DNA of 64,000 nucleotides from Canna indica (Eukaryota > Streptophyta > Magnoliopsida > Zingiberales > Cannaceae). A program made the position numbers and the translations under genes. The notes under the pieces were generated by a model. That model had not been told where the DNA came from. It was given only the letters and a program-made list of their open reading frames with translations, and did no database searches. Location of the stretch: positions 47,838,501 through 47,902,500 of the forward strand of contig CP136890.1 in the NCBI GenBank assembly GCA_034359265.1. Direction: 5' to 3'. Position 1 is the stretch's first letter. Every line of letters begins with the position of its first letter. Below, in pieces: positions 1 through 10,575 of this stretch.

Positions 1-68
1 TTGACCGACTAATGCAAAGAATTACACGCTTTTCGAACAGAATGTTGAACGAAGCCTACTGATTGAAC

Positions 69-88
69 TTTCGGGTATCGACTCGAAA
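69..88. other. Dyad element 1 (first copy; one per monomer)
   Basis: TTTCG at 69-73 pairs with CGAAA at 84-88, and GT (75-76) with AC (82-83); 74 and 83-side T form a G-T wobble, giving an 8-pair imperfect stem around a 4-base loop. D monomers change it (GTATTGAC), and S monomers with TTTCGTGTATC lose the wobble pair. Function unknown; a bound-protein site or extruded stem is possible. Confidence 0.7.
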
Positions 89-97
89 CGACCAGAA

Positions 98-122
98 ATC
101 TGAGTCCCGGGCGACTCCAGAT
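98..122. other. Dyad element 2 with CCCGGG core (first copy; one per monomer)
   Basis: ATCT-GAGTC (98-106) pairs with GACTC-AGAT (113-117 and 119-122) with one bulged C at 118, leaving CCGGGC as the loop: nine base pairs. CCCGGG at 106-111 is a SmaI/XmaI site present in nearly every monomer. Several diagnostic variants fall in this stem: CTGTGTCC, ATCAGAGTCC, CCACGATC and AGAACATT each break one or more pairs. The core site is lost at about 23431, 30793, 31726, 44735, 57857, 58793 and 60533. Confidence 0.75.
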
Positions 123-125
123 CAT

Positions 126-134
126 TCACTGTGA
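126..134. other. Dyad element 3, TCAC-T-GTGA (first copy; one per monomer)
   Basis: This is a perfect 4+1+4 inverted repeat in the consensus. Variants CACTGCGATG, CACTATGATG, CAATGTGATG, CACTGTTATG and CACTGTAATG all alter it, and each is confined to particular groups of related copies. It is too short to rank above chance alone, but it lies beside the two longer dyads. Confidence 0.55.
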
Positions 135-161
135 TGGGAGATGTTGTTAATCGAGTTATTT

Positions 162-323
162 TTGACCGACTAATGCAAAGAATTACACGCTTTTTCGAAC
201 AGAATGCTGAAAGAAGCCTACTGATTGAATTTTCGGGTATCGACTCGAAAAGACCAAAAATCTGAGTCCCGGGCGACTCCAGATCATTCACTGTGATGGG
301 AGATGTTGTTAATCGAGTTATTT
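162..323 (+). repeat. Type B monomer, 162 bp (representative)
   Basis: It has five Ts before CGAACAG, which adds 1 bp, plus a linked set of substitutions: GCTGAAAG, TTGAATTTTC, and often GAAAAGACCAAAAATC. A B sub-type carries TGCGAAG near the start (first at 1129). The states usually travel together but are also found recombined (four-T monomers with a B body at 968, 2082, 4002 and 9931), so A and B are exchanging sequence. Confidence 0.95.
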
Positions 324-484
324 TTGACCGACTAATGCAAAGAATTACACGCTTTTCGAACAGAATGCTGAACGAAGCCTACTGATTGAACTTTCGGGTA
401 TCGACTCGAAACGACCAGAAATCTGAGTCCCGGGCGACTCCAGATCATTCACTGTGATGGGAGATGTTGTTAATCGAGTTATTT
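324..484 (+). repeat. Type A monomer, 161 bp (representative)
   Basis: This is the commonest class. It starts TTGACCGACTAATGC, has four Ts before CGAACAG, GCTGAACG or GTTGAACG in the middle, TTGAACTTTC, and GAAACGACCAGAAATC. Sub-variants used to trace copies are TGCAAAC for TGCAAAG, GAAGCCTATT for GAAGCCTACT, AGAACATT for AGATCATT, CTGTGTCC for CTGAGTCC, CACTGCGATG for CACTGTGATG, and GAGATG for GAGAAG near the end. Confidence 0.95.
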
Positions 485-1613
485 TTGACCGACTAATGCA
501 AAGAATTACACGCTTTTCGAACAGAATGTTGAACGAAGCCTACTGATTGAACTTTCGGGTATCGACTCGAAACGACCAGAAATCTGAGTCCCGGGCGACT
601 CCAGATCATTCACTGTGATGGGAGAAGTTGTTAATCGAGTTATTTTTGACCGACTAATGCAAAGAATTACACGCTTTTCGAACAGAATGCTGAACGAAGC
701 CTACTGATTGAACTTTCGGGTATCGACTCGAAACGACCAGAAATCTGAGTCCCGGGCGACTCCAGAACATTCACTGTGATGGGAGAAGTTGTTAATCGAG
801 TTATTTTTGACCGACTAATGCAAAGAATTACACGCTTTTCGAACAGAATGTTGAACGAAGCCTACTGATTGAACTTTCGGGTATCGACTCGAAACGACCA
901 GAAATCTGAGTCCCGGGCGACTCCAGATCATTCACTGTGATGGGAGATGTTGTTAATCGAGTTATTTTTGACCGACTAATGCAAAGAATTACACGCTTTT
1001 CGAACAGAATGCTGAAAGAAGCCTACTGATTGAATTTTCGGGTATCGACTCGAAAAGACCAAAAATCTGAGTCCCGGGCGACTCCAGATCATTCACTGTG
1101 ATGGGAGATGTTGTTAATCGAGTTATTTTTGACCGACTAATGCGAAGAATTACACGCTTTTTCGAACAGAATGCTGAAAGAAGCCTACTGATTGAATTTT
1201 CGGGTATCGACTCGAAAAGACCAAAAATCTGAGTCCCGGGCGACTCCAGATCATTCACTGTGATGGGAGATGTTGTTAATCGAGTTATTTTTGACCGACT
1301 AATGCAAAGAATTACACGCTTTTCGAACAGAATGCTGAACGAAGCCTACTGATTGAACTTTCGGGTATCGACTCGAAACGACCAGAAATCTGAGTCCCGG
1401 GCGACTCCAGATCATTCACTGTGATGGGAGAAGTTGTTAATCGAGTTATTTTTGACCGACTAATGCAAAGAATTACACGCTTTTTCGAACAGAATGCTGA
1501 AAGAAGCCTACTGATTGAATTTTCGGGTATCGACTCGAAAAGACCAGAAATCTGAGTCCCGGGCGACTCCAGATCATTCACTGTGATGGGAGATGTTGTT
1601 AATCGAGTTATTT

Positions 1614-1757
1614 TTAACAGACTAATGCAAAGAATTGCAAGATTTTTCGAATAGAATCTTGAACTTTCGGGTATCGACTCGAAACGACCAGAAATCAGAG
1701 TCCCGGGCGACTCCAGATCATTCACTGTGATGGGAGAAGTTGTTAATCGAGTTATTT
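1614..1757 (+). repeat. Type S monomer, 144 bp, upstream subtype (representative of 5)
   Basis: This short monomer has a net 18-bp deletion: GAATAGAATCTTGAACTTTC stands where the long form has two TGAAC motifs 18 bp apart. It also carries GCAAGATTTTTCG for ACACGCTTTTCG and ATCAGAGTCCC for ATCTGAGTCCC, and starts TTAACAGAC, a start unique to the five upstream S monomers at 1614, 2566, 4810, 6734 and 7526. Those at 2566 and 7526 share AATACAAAG. Confidence 0.95.
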
Positions 1758-1920
1758 TTGACCGACTAATGCAAAGAATTACACGCTTTTTCGAACAGAA
1801 TGCTGAAAGAAGCCTACTGATTGAATTTTCGGGTATCGACTCGAAACGACCAAAAATCTGAGTCCCGGGCGACTCCACGATCATTCACTGTGATGGGAGA
1901 AGTTGTTAATCGAGTTATTT
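1758..1920 (+). repeat. Type C monomer, 163 bp (representative of 11)
   Basis: It is a B-like monomer with one extra base at CTCCACGATCATT where others read CTCCAGATCATT. Eleven are present, starting at 1758, 2710, 4954, 5924, 6878, 8476, 8961, 10737, 12996, 17836 and 19289. None occurs downstream of 19451. The insertion sits in the 3' arm of the hairpin around CCCGGG. Confidence 0.93.
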
Positions 1921-2242
1921 TTGACCGACTAATGCAAAGAATTACACGCTTTTCGAACAGAATGTTGAACGAAGCCTACTGATTGAACTTTCGGGTATCG
2001 ACTCGAAACGACCAGAAATCTGAGTCCCGGGCGACTCCAGATCATTCACTGTGATGGGAGATGTTGTTAATCGAGTTATTTTTGACCGACTAATGCAAAG
2101 AATTACACGCTTTTCGAACAGAATGCTGAAAGAAGCCTACTGATTGAATTTTCGGGTATCGACTCGAAAAGACCAAAAATCTGAGTCCCGGGCGACTCCA
2201 GATCATTCACTGTGATGGGAGATGTTGTTAATCGAGTTATTT

Positions 2243-2872
2243 TTGACCGACTAATGCAAAGAATTACACGCTTTTCGAACAGAATGCTGAACGAAGCCTA
2301 CTGATTGAACTTTCGGGTATCGACTCGAAACGACCAGAAATCTGAGTCCCGGGCGACTCCAGATCATTCACTGTGATGGGAGAAGTTGTTAATCGAGTTA
2401 TTTTTGACCGACTAATGCAAAGAATTACACGCTTTTTCGAACAGAATGCTGAAAGAAGCCTACTGATTGAATTTTCGGGTATCGACTCGAAAAGACCAGA
2501 AATCTGAGTCCCGGGCGACTCCAGATCATTCACTGTGATGGGAGATGTTGTTAATCGAGTTATTTTTAACAGACTAATACAAAGAATTGCAAGATTTTTC
2601 GAATAGAATCTTGAACTTTCGGGTATCGACTCGAAACGACCAGAAATCAGAGTCCCGGGCGACTCCAGATCATTCACTGTGATGGGAGAAGTTGTTAATC
2701 GAGTTATTTTTGACCGACTAATGCAAAGAATTACACGCTTTTTCGAACAGAATGCTGAAAGAAGCCTACTGATTGAATTTTCGGGTATCGACTCGAAACG
2801 ACCAAAAATCTGAGTCCCGGGCGACTCCACGATCATTCACTGTGATGGGAGAAGTTGTTAATCGAGTTATTT
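2243..2872 (+). repeat. A-B-S-C cassette, copy 2 (630 bp)
   Basis: It has the same order as copy 1, 952 bp downstream. Its S monomer carries AATACAAAG, shared only with the S at 7526, and it is followed by a B monomer with TGCGAAG at 2873. Confidence 0.92.
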
Positions 2873-4486
2873 TTGACCGACTAATGCGAAGAATTACACG
2901 CTTTTTCGAACAGAATGCTGAAAGAAGCCTACTGATTGAATTTTCGGGTATCGACTCGAAACGACCAGAAATCTGAGTCCCGGGCGACTCCAGATCATTC
3001 ACTGCGATGGGAGAAGTTGTTAATCGAGTTATTTTTGACCGACTAATGCAAAGAATTACACGCTTTTCGAACAGAATGCTGAACGAAGCCTACTGATTGA
3101 ACTTTCGGGTATCGACTCGAAACGACCAGAAATCTGAGTCCCGGGCGACTCCAGAACATTCACTGTGATGGGAGAAGTTGTTAATCGAGTTATTTTTGAC
3201 CGACTAATGCAAAGAATTACACGCTTTTCGAACAGAATGTTGAACGAAGCCTACTGATTGAACTTTCGGGTATCGACTCGAAACGACCAGAAATCTGAGT
3301 CCCGGGCGACTCCAGATCATTCACTGTGATGGGAGATGTTGTTAATCGAGTTATTTTTGACCGACTAATGCAAAGAATTACACGCTTTTTCGAACAGAAT
3401 GCTGAAAGAAGCCTACTGATTGAATTTTCGGGTATCGACTCGAAAAGACCAAAAATCTGAGTCCCGGGCGACTCCAGATCATTCACTGTGATGGGAGATG
3501 TTGTTAATCGAGTTATTTTTGACCGACTAATGCAAAGAATTACACGCTTTTCGAACAGAATGCTGAACGAAGCCTACTGATTGAACTTTCGGGTATCGAC
3601 TCGAAACGACCAGAAATCTGAGTCCCGGGCGACTCCAGATCATTCACTGCGATGGGAGAAGTTGTTAATCGAGTTATTTTTGACCGACTAATGCAAAGAA
3701 TTACACGCTTTTCGAACAGAATGCTGAACGAAGCCTACTGATTGAACTTTCGGGTATCGACTCGAAACGACCAGAAATCTGAGTCCCGGGCGACTCCAGA
3801 ACATTCACTGTGATGGGAGAAGTTGTTAATCGAGTTATTTTTGACCGACTAATGCAAAGAATTACACGCTTTTCGAACAGAATGTTGAACGAAGCCTACT
3901 GATTGAACTTTCGGGTATCGACTCGAAACGACCAGAAATCTGAGTCCCGGGCGACTCCAGATCATTCACTGTGATGGGAGATGTTGTTAATCGAGTTATT
4001 TTTGACCGACTAATGCAAAGAATTACACGCTTTTCGAACAGAATGCTGAAAGAAGCCTACTGATTGAATTTTCGGGTATCGACTCGAAAAGACCAAAAAT
4101 CTGAGTCCCGGGCGACTCCAGATCATTCACTGTGATGGGAGATGTTGTTAATCGAGTTGTTTTTGACCGACTAATGCGAAGAATTACACGCTTTTTCGAA
4201 CAGAATGCTGAAAGAAGCCTACTGATTGAATTTTCGGGTATCGACTCGAAACGACCAGAAATCTGAGTCCCGGGCGACTCCAGATCATTCACTGTGATGG
4301 GAGAAGTTGTTAATCGAGTTATTTTTGACCGACTAATGCAAAGAATTACACGCTTTTTCGAACAGAATGCTGAAAGAAGCCTACTGATTGAATTTTCGGG
4401 TATCGACTCGAAAAGACCAAAAATCTGAGTCCCGGGCGACTCCAGATCATTCACTGTGATGGGAGATGTTGTTAATCGAGTTATTT

Positions 4487-5116
4487 TTGACCGACTAATG
4501 CAAAGAATTACACGCTTTTCGAACAGAATGCTGAACGAAGCCTACTGATTGAACTTTCGGGTATCGACTCGAAACGACCAGAAATCTGAGTCCCGGGCGA
4601 CTCCAGATCATTCACTGTGATGGGAGAAGTTGTTAATCGAGTTATTTTTGACCGACTAATGCAAAGAATTACACGCTTTTTCGAACAGAATGCTGAAAGA
4701 AGCCTACTTATTGAATTTTCGGGTATCGACTCGAAAAGACTAGAAATCTGAGTCCCGGGCGACTCCAGATCATTCACTGTGATGGGAGATGTTGTTAATC
4801 GAGTTATTTTTAACAGACTAATGCAAAGAATTGCAAGATTTTTCGAATAGAATCTTGAACTTTCGGGTATCGACTCGAAACGACCAGAAATCAGAGTCCC
4901 GGGCGACTCCAGATCATTCACTGTGATGGGAGAAGTTGTTAATCGAGTTATTTTTGACCGACTAATGCAAAGAATTACACGCTTTTTCGAACAGAATGCT
5001 GAAAGAAGCCTACTGATTGAATTTTCGGGTATCGACTCGAAACGACCAAAAATCTGAGTCCCGGGCGACTCCACGATCATTCACTGTGATGGGAGAAGTT
5101 GTTAATCGAGTTATTT
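4487..5116 (+). repeat. A-B-S-C cassette, copy 3 (630 bp)
   Basis: It has the same order. Its B monomer reads CTTATTGAATTTTC, shared with the cassette at 6411, marking those two as close relatives. GACTAGAAATC at about 4740 is private. A TGCGAAG B monomer follows at 5117. Confidence 0.92.
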
Positions 5117-6410
5117 TTGACCGACTAATGCGAAGAATTACACGCTTTTTCGAACAGAATGCTGAAAGAAGCCTACTGATTGAATTTTCGGGTATCGACT
5201 CGAAACGACCAGAAATCTGAGTCCCGGGCGACTCCAGATCATTCACTGTGATGGGAGAAGTTGTTAATCGAGTTATTTTTGACCGACTAATGCAAAGAAT
5301 TACACGCTTTTTCGAACAGAATGCTGAAAGAAGCCTACTGATTGAATTTTCGGGTATCGACTCGAAAAGACCAAAAATCTGAGTCCCGGGCGACTCCAGA
5401 TCATTCACTGTGATGGGAGATGTTGTTAATCGAGTTATTTTTGACCGACTAATGCAAAGAATTACACGCTTTTCGAACAGAATGCTGAACGAAGCCTACT
5501 GATTGAACTTTCGGGTATCGACTCGAAACGACCAGAAATCTGAGTCCCGGGCGACTCCAGATCATTCACTGCGATGGGAGAAGTTGTTAATCGAGTTATT
5601 TTTGACCGACTAATGCAAAGAATTACACGCTTTTCGAACAGAATGCTGAACGAAGCCTACTGATTGAACTTTCGGGTATCGACTCGAAACGACCAGAAAT
5701 CTGAGTCCCGGGCGACTCCAGAACATTCACTGTGATGGGAGAAGTTGTTAATCGAGTTATTTTTGACCGACTAATGCAAAGAATTACACGCTTTTCGAAC
5801 AGAATGTTGAACGAAGCCTACTGATTGAACTTTCGGGTATCGACTCGAAACGACCAGAAATCTGAGTCCCGGGCGACTCCAGATCATTCACTGTGATGGG
5901 AGATGTTGTTAATCGAGTTATTTTTGACCGACTAATGCAAAGAATTACACGCTTTTTCGAACAGAATGCTGAAAGAAGCCTACTGATTGAATTTTCGGGT
6001 ATCGACTCGAAACGACCAGAAATCTGAGTCCCGGGCGACTCCACGATCATTCACTGTGATGGGAGAAGTTGTTAATCGAGTTATTTTTGACCGACTAATG
6101 CGAAGAATTACACGCTTTTTCGAACAGAATGCTGAAAGAAGCCTACTGATTGAATTTTCGGGTATCGACTCGAAACGACCAGAAATCTGAGTCCCGGGCG
6201 ACTCCAGATCATTCACTGTGATGGGAGAAGTTGTTAATCGAGTTATTTTTGACCGACTAATGCAAAGAATTACACGCTTTTTCGAACAGAATGCTGAAAG
6301 AAGCCTACTGATTGAATTTTCGGGTATCGACTCGAAAAGACCAAAAATCTGAGTCCCGGGCGACTCCAGATCATTCACTGTGATGGGAGATGTTGTTAAT
6401 CGAGTTATTT

Positions 6411-7040
6411 TTGACCGACTAATGCAAAGAATTACACGCTTTTCGAACAGAATGCTGAACGAAGCCTACTGATTGAACTTTCGGGTATCGACTCGAAACG
6501 ACCAGAAATCTGAGTCCCGGGCGACTCCAGATCATTCACTGCGATGGGAGAAGTTGTTAATCGAGTTATTTTTGACCGACTAATGCAAAGAATTACACGC
6601 TTTTTCGAACAGAATGCTGAAAGAAGCCTACTTATTGAATTTTCGGGTATCGACTCGAAAAGACCAGAAATCTGAGTCCCGGGCGACTCCAGATCATTCA
6701 CTGTAATGGGAGATGTTGTTAATCGAGTTATTTTTAACAGACTAATGCAAAGAATTGCAAGATTTTTCGAATAGAATCTTGAACTTTCGGGTATCGACTC
6801 GAAACGACCAGAAATCAGAGTCCCGGGCGACTCCAGATCATTCACTGTGATGGGAGAAGTTGTTAATCGAGTTATTTTTGACCGACTAATGCAAAGAATT
6901 ACACGCTTTTTCGAACAGAATGCTGAAAGAAGCCTACTGATTGAATTTTCGGGTATCGACTCGAAACGACCAAAAATCTGAGTCCCGGGCGACTCCACGA
7001 TCATTCACTGTGATGGGAGAAGTTGTTAATCGAGTTATTT
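6411..7040 (+). repeat. A-B-S-C cassette, copy 4 (630 bp)
   Basis: It has the same order, shares CTTATTGAATTTTC with the cassette at 4487, and has a private CACTGTAATGGG before its S monomer. The first monomer ends CACTGCGATG. A TGCGAAG B monomer follows at 7041. Confidence 0.92.
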
Positions 7041-7202
7041 TTGACCGACTAATGCGAAGAATTACACGCTTTTTCGAACAGAATGCTGAAAGAAGCCTAC
7101 TGATTGAATTTTCGGGTATCGACTCGAAACGACCAGAAATCTGAGTCCCGGGCGACTCCAGATCATTCACTGTGATGGGAGAAGTTGTTAATCGAGTTAT
7201 TT

Positions 7203-7831
7203 TTGACCGACTAATGCAAAGAATTACACGCTTTTCGAACAGAATGCTGAACGAAGCCTACTGATTGAACTTTCGGGTATCGACTCGAAACGACCAGAAA
7301 TCTGAGTCCCGGGCGACTCCAGATCATTCACTGTGATGGGAGAAGTTGTTAATCGAGTTATTTTTGACCGACTAATGCAAAGAATTACACGCTTTTTCGA
7401 ACAGAATGCTGAAAGAAGCCTACTGATTGAATTTTCGGGTATCGACTCGAAAAGACCAGAAATCTGAGTCCCGGGCGACTCCAGATCATTCACTGTGATG
7501 GGAGATGTTGTTAATCGAGTTATTTTTAACAGACTAATACAAAGAATTGCAAGATTTTTCGAATAGAATCTTGAACTTTCGGGTATCGACTCGAAACGAC
7601 CAGAAATCAGAGTCCCGGGCGACTCCAGATCATTCACTGTGATGGGAGAAGTTGTTAATCGAGTTATTTTTGACCGACTAATGCAAAGAATTACACGCTT
7701 TTTCGAACAGAATGCTGAAAGAAGCCTACTGATTGAATTTTCGGGTATCGACTCGAAAAGACCAAAAATCTGAGTCCCGGGCGACTCCAGATCATTCACT
7801 GTGATGGGAGATGTTGTTAATCGAGTTATTT
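7203..7831 (+). repeat. A-B-S-B cassette, copy 5 (629 bp)
   Basis: It has the same first three monomers, with AATACAAAG in S as in copy 2. The fourth monomer is a plain B (162 bp) without the 1-bp insertion. This is the last S monomer before a 22.4-kb stretch without any. Confidence 0.9.
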
Positions 7832-8799
7832 TTGACCGACTAATGCAAAGAATTACACGCTTTTCGAACAGAATGCTGAACGAAGCCTACTGATTGAACT
7901 TTCGGGTATCGACTCGAAACGACCAGAAATCTGAGTCCCGGGCGACTCCAGATCATTCACTGCGATGGGAGAAGTTGTTAATCGAGTTATTTTTGACCGA
8001 CTAATGCAAAGAATTACACGCTTTTCGAACAGAATGCTGAACGAAGCCTACTGATTGAACTTTCGGGTATCGACTCGAAACGACCAGAAATCTGAGTCCC
8101 GGGCGACTCCAGATCATTCACTGCGATGGGAGAAGTTGTTAATCGAGTTATTTTTGACCGACTAATGCAAAGAATTACACGCTTTTCGAACAGAATGCTG
8201 AACGAAGCCTACTGATTGAACTTTCGGGTATCGACTCGAAACGACCAGAAATCTGAGTCCCGGGCGACTCCAGAACATTCACTGTGATGGGAGAAGTTGT
8301 TAAACGAGTTATTTTTGACCGACTAATGCAAAGAATTACACGCTTTTCGAACAGAATGTTGAACGAAGCCTACTGATTGAACTTTCGGGTATCGACTCGA
8401 AACGACCAGAAATCTGAGTCCCGGGCGACTCCAGATCATTCACTGTGATGGGAGATGTTGTTAATCGAGTTATTTTTGACCGACTAATGCAAAGAATTAC
8501 ACGCTTTTTCGAACAGAATGCTGAAAGAAGCCTACTGATTGAATTTTCGGGTATCGACTCGAAACGACCAGAAATCTGAGTCCCGGGCGACTCCACGATC
8601 ATTCACTGTGATGGGAGAAGTTGTTAATCGAGTTATTTTTGACCGACTAATGCAAAGAATTACACGCTTTTCGAACAGAATGCTGAACGAAGCCTACTGA
8701 TTGAACTTTCGGGTATCGACTCGAAACGACCAGAAATCTGAGTCCCGGGCGACTCCAGAACATTCACTGTGATGGGAGAAGTTGTTAATCGAGTTATTT

Positions 8800-10575
8800 T
8801 TGACCGACTAATGCAAAGAATTACACGCTTTTCGAACAGAATGTTGAACGAAGCCTACTGATTGAACTTTCGGGTATCGACTCGAAACGACCAGAAATCT
8901 GAGTCCCGGGCGACTCCAGATCATTCACTGTGATGGGAGATGTTGTTAATCGAGTTATTTTTGACCGACTAATGCAAAGAATTACACGCTTTTTCGAACA
9001 GAATGCTGAAAGAAGCCTACTGATTGAATTTTCGGGTATCGACTCGAAACGACCAGAAATCTGAGTCCCGGGCGACTCCACGATCATTCACTGTGATGGG
9101 AGAAGTTGTTAATCGAGTTATTTTTGACCGACTAATGCGAAGAATTACACGCTTTTTCGAACATAATGCTGAAAGAAGCCTACTGATTGAATTTTCGGGT
9201 ATCGACTCGAAACGACCAGAAATCTGAGTCCCGGGCGACTCCAGATCATTCACTGTGATGGGAGAAGTTGTTAATCGAGTTATTTTTGACCGACTAATGC
9301 AAAGAATTACACGCTTTTTCGAACAGAATGCTGAAAGAAGCCTACTGATTGAATTTTCGGGTATCGACTCGAAAAGACCAAAAATCTGAGTCCCGGGCGA
9401 CTCCAGATCATTCACTGTGATGGGAGATGTTGTTAATCGAGTTATTTTTGACCGACTAATGCAAAGAATTACACGCTTTTCGAACAGAATGCTGAACGAA
9501 GCCTACTGATTGAACTTTCGGGTATCGACTCGAAACGACCAGAAATCTGAGTCCCGGGCGACTCCAGATCATTCACTGCGATGGGAGAAGTTGTTAATCG
9601 AGTTATTTTTGACCGACTAATGCAAAGAATTACACGCTTTTCGAACAGAATGCTGAACGAAGCCTACTGATTGAACTTTCGGGTATCGACTCGAAACGAC
9701 CAGAAATCTGAGTCCCGGGCGACTCCAGAACATTCACTGTGATGGGAGAAGTTGTTAATCGAGTTATTTTTGACCGACTAATGCAAAGAATTACACGCTT
9801 TTCGAACAGAATGTTGAACGAAGCCTACTGATTGAACTTTCGGGTATCGACTCGAAACGACCAGAAATCTGAGTCCCGGGCGACTCCAGATCATTCACTG
9901 TGATGGGAGATGTTGTTAATCGAGTTATTTTTGACCGACTAATGCAAAGAATTACACGCTTTTCGAACAGAATGCTGAAAGAAGCCTACTGATTGAATTT
10001 TCGGGTATCGACTCGAAAAGACCAAAAATCTGAGTCCCGGGCGACTCCAGATCATTCACTGTGATGGGAGATGTTGTTAATCGAGTTATTTTTGACCGAC
10101 TAATGCAAAGAATTACACGCTTTTCGAACAGAATGCTGAACGAAGCCTACTGATTGAACTTTCGGGTATCGACTCGAAACGACCAGAAATCTGAGTCCCG
10201 GGCGACTCCAGATCATTCACTGTGATGGGAGATGTTGTTAATCGAGTTATTTTTGACCGACTAATGCAAAGAATTACACGCTTTTTCGAATAGAATGCTG
10301 AAAGAAGCCTACTGATTGAATTTTCGGGTATCGACTCGAAAAGACCAAAAATCTGAGTCCCGGGCGACTCCAGATCATTCACTGTGATGGGAGATGTTGT
10401 TAATCGAGTTATTTTTGACCGACTAATGCAAAGAATTACACGCTTTTCGAACAGAATGCTGAACGAAGCCTACTGATTGAACTTTCGGGTATCGACTCGA
10501 AACGACCAGAAATCTGAGTCCCGGGCGACTCCAGATCATTCACTGTGATGGGAGAAGTTGTTAATCGAGTTATTT
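8800..10575 (+). repeat. 11-mer HOR, 1776 bp, copy 1
   Basis: Monomer starts are 8800, 8961 (C), 9124 (B, TGCGAAG), 9286 (B), 9448, 9609 (AGAACATT), 9770 (GTTGAACG), 9931, 10092, 10253 (five-T, GAATAGAATG) and 10415. Lengths add up exactly: 7x161 + 3x162 + 163. A private change, GAACATAATGC, lies at about 9162. Confidence 0.9.

Larger units (their letters stand above)
1291..1920 (+). repeat. A-B-S-C cassette, copy 1 (630 bp)
   Basis: The monomer lengths are 161+162+144+163. The first monomer follows GAGATG, the second is a B with AGACCAGAAATC, the S starts TTAACAGAC, and the last carries the CCACGATC insertion. The order recurs at 2243, 4487 and 6411, and with a final B at 7203. Confidence 0.92.
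1..8799 (+). repeat. Array block 1: irregular A/B/C block with S cassettes
   Basis: It holds 55 monomers. Long monomers A, B (including TGCGAAG) and C are interspersed with five S monomers. Runs of A monomers (324-1128, 3519-4162, 7832-8475) separate the cassettes. Some A monomers carry AGAACATT or CACTGCGATG. A private GAGTTGTTTTT occurs before the T-run at about 4156, and TAAACGAG at about 8301. No single HOR period covers the block. Confidence 0.9.

Noticed and set aside
30..45. RNA polymerase III B-box-like GTTCGAAAA on the minus strand, hinting at a tRNA-derived repeat
   Set aside because: The match to GGTTCGANNCC is only partial, I see no convincing A box at the right distance, and nothing folds as a tRNA.
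98..122. Rho-independent terminator at the GC-rich hairpin
   Set aside because: No T-run follows the stem on either strand, the stem is short, and no gene is nearby; the T-run of the monomer is about 35 bp further on.
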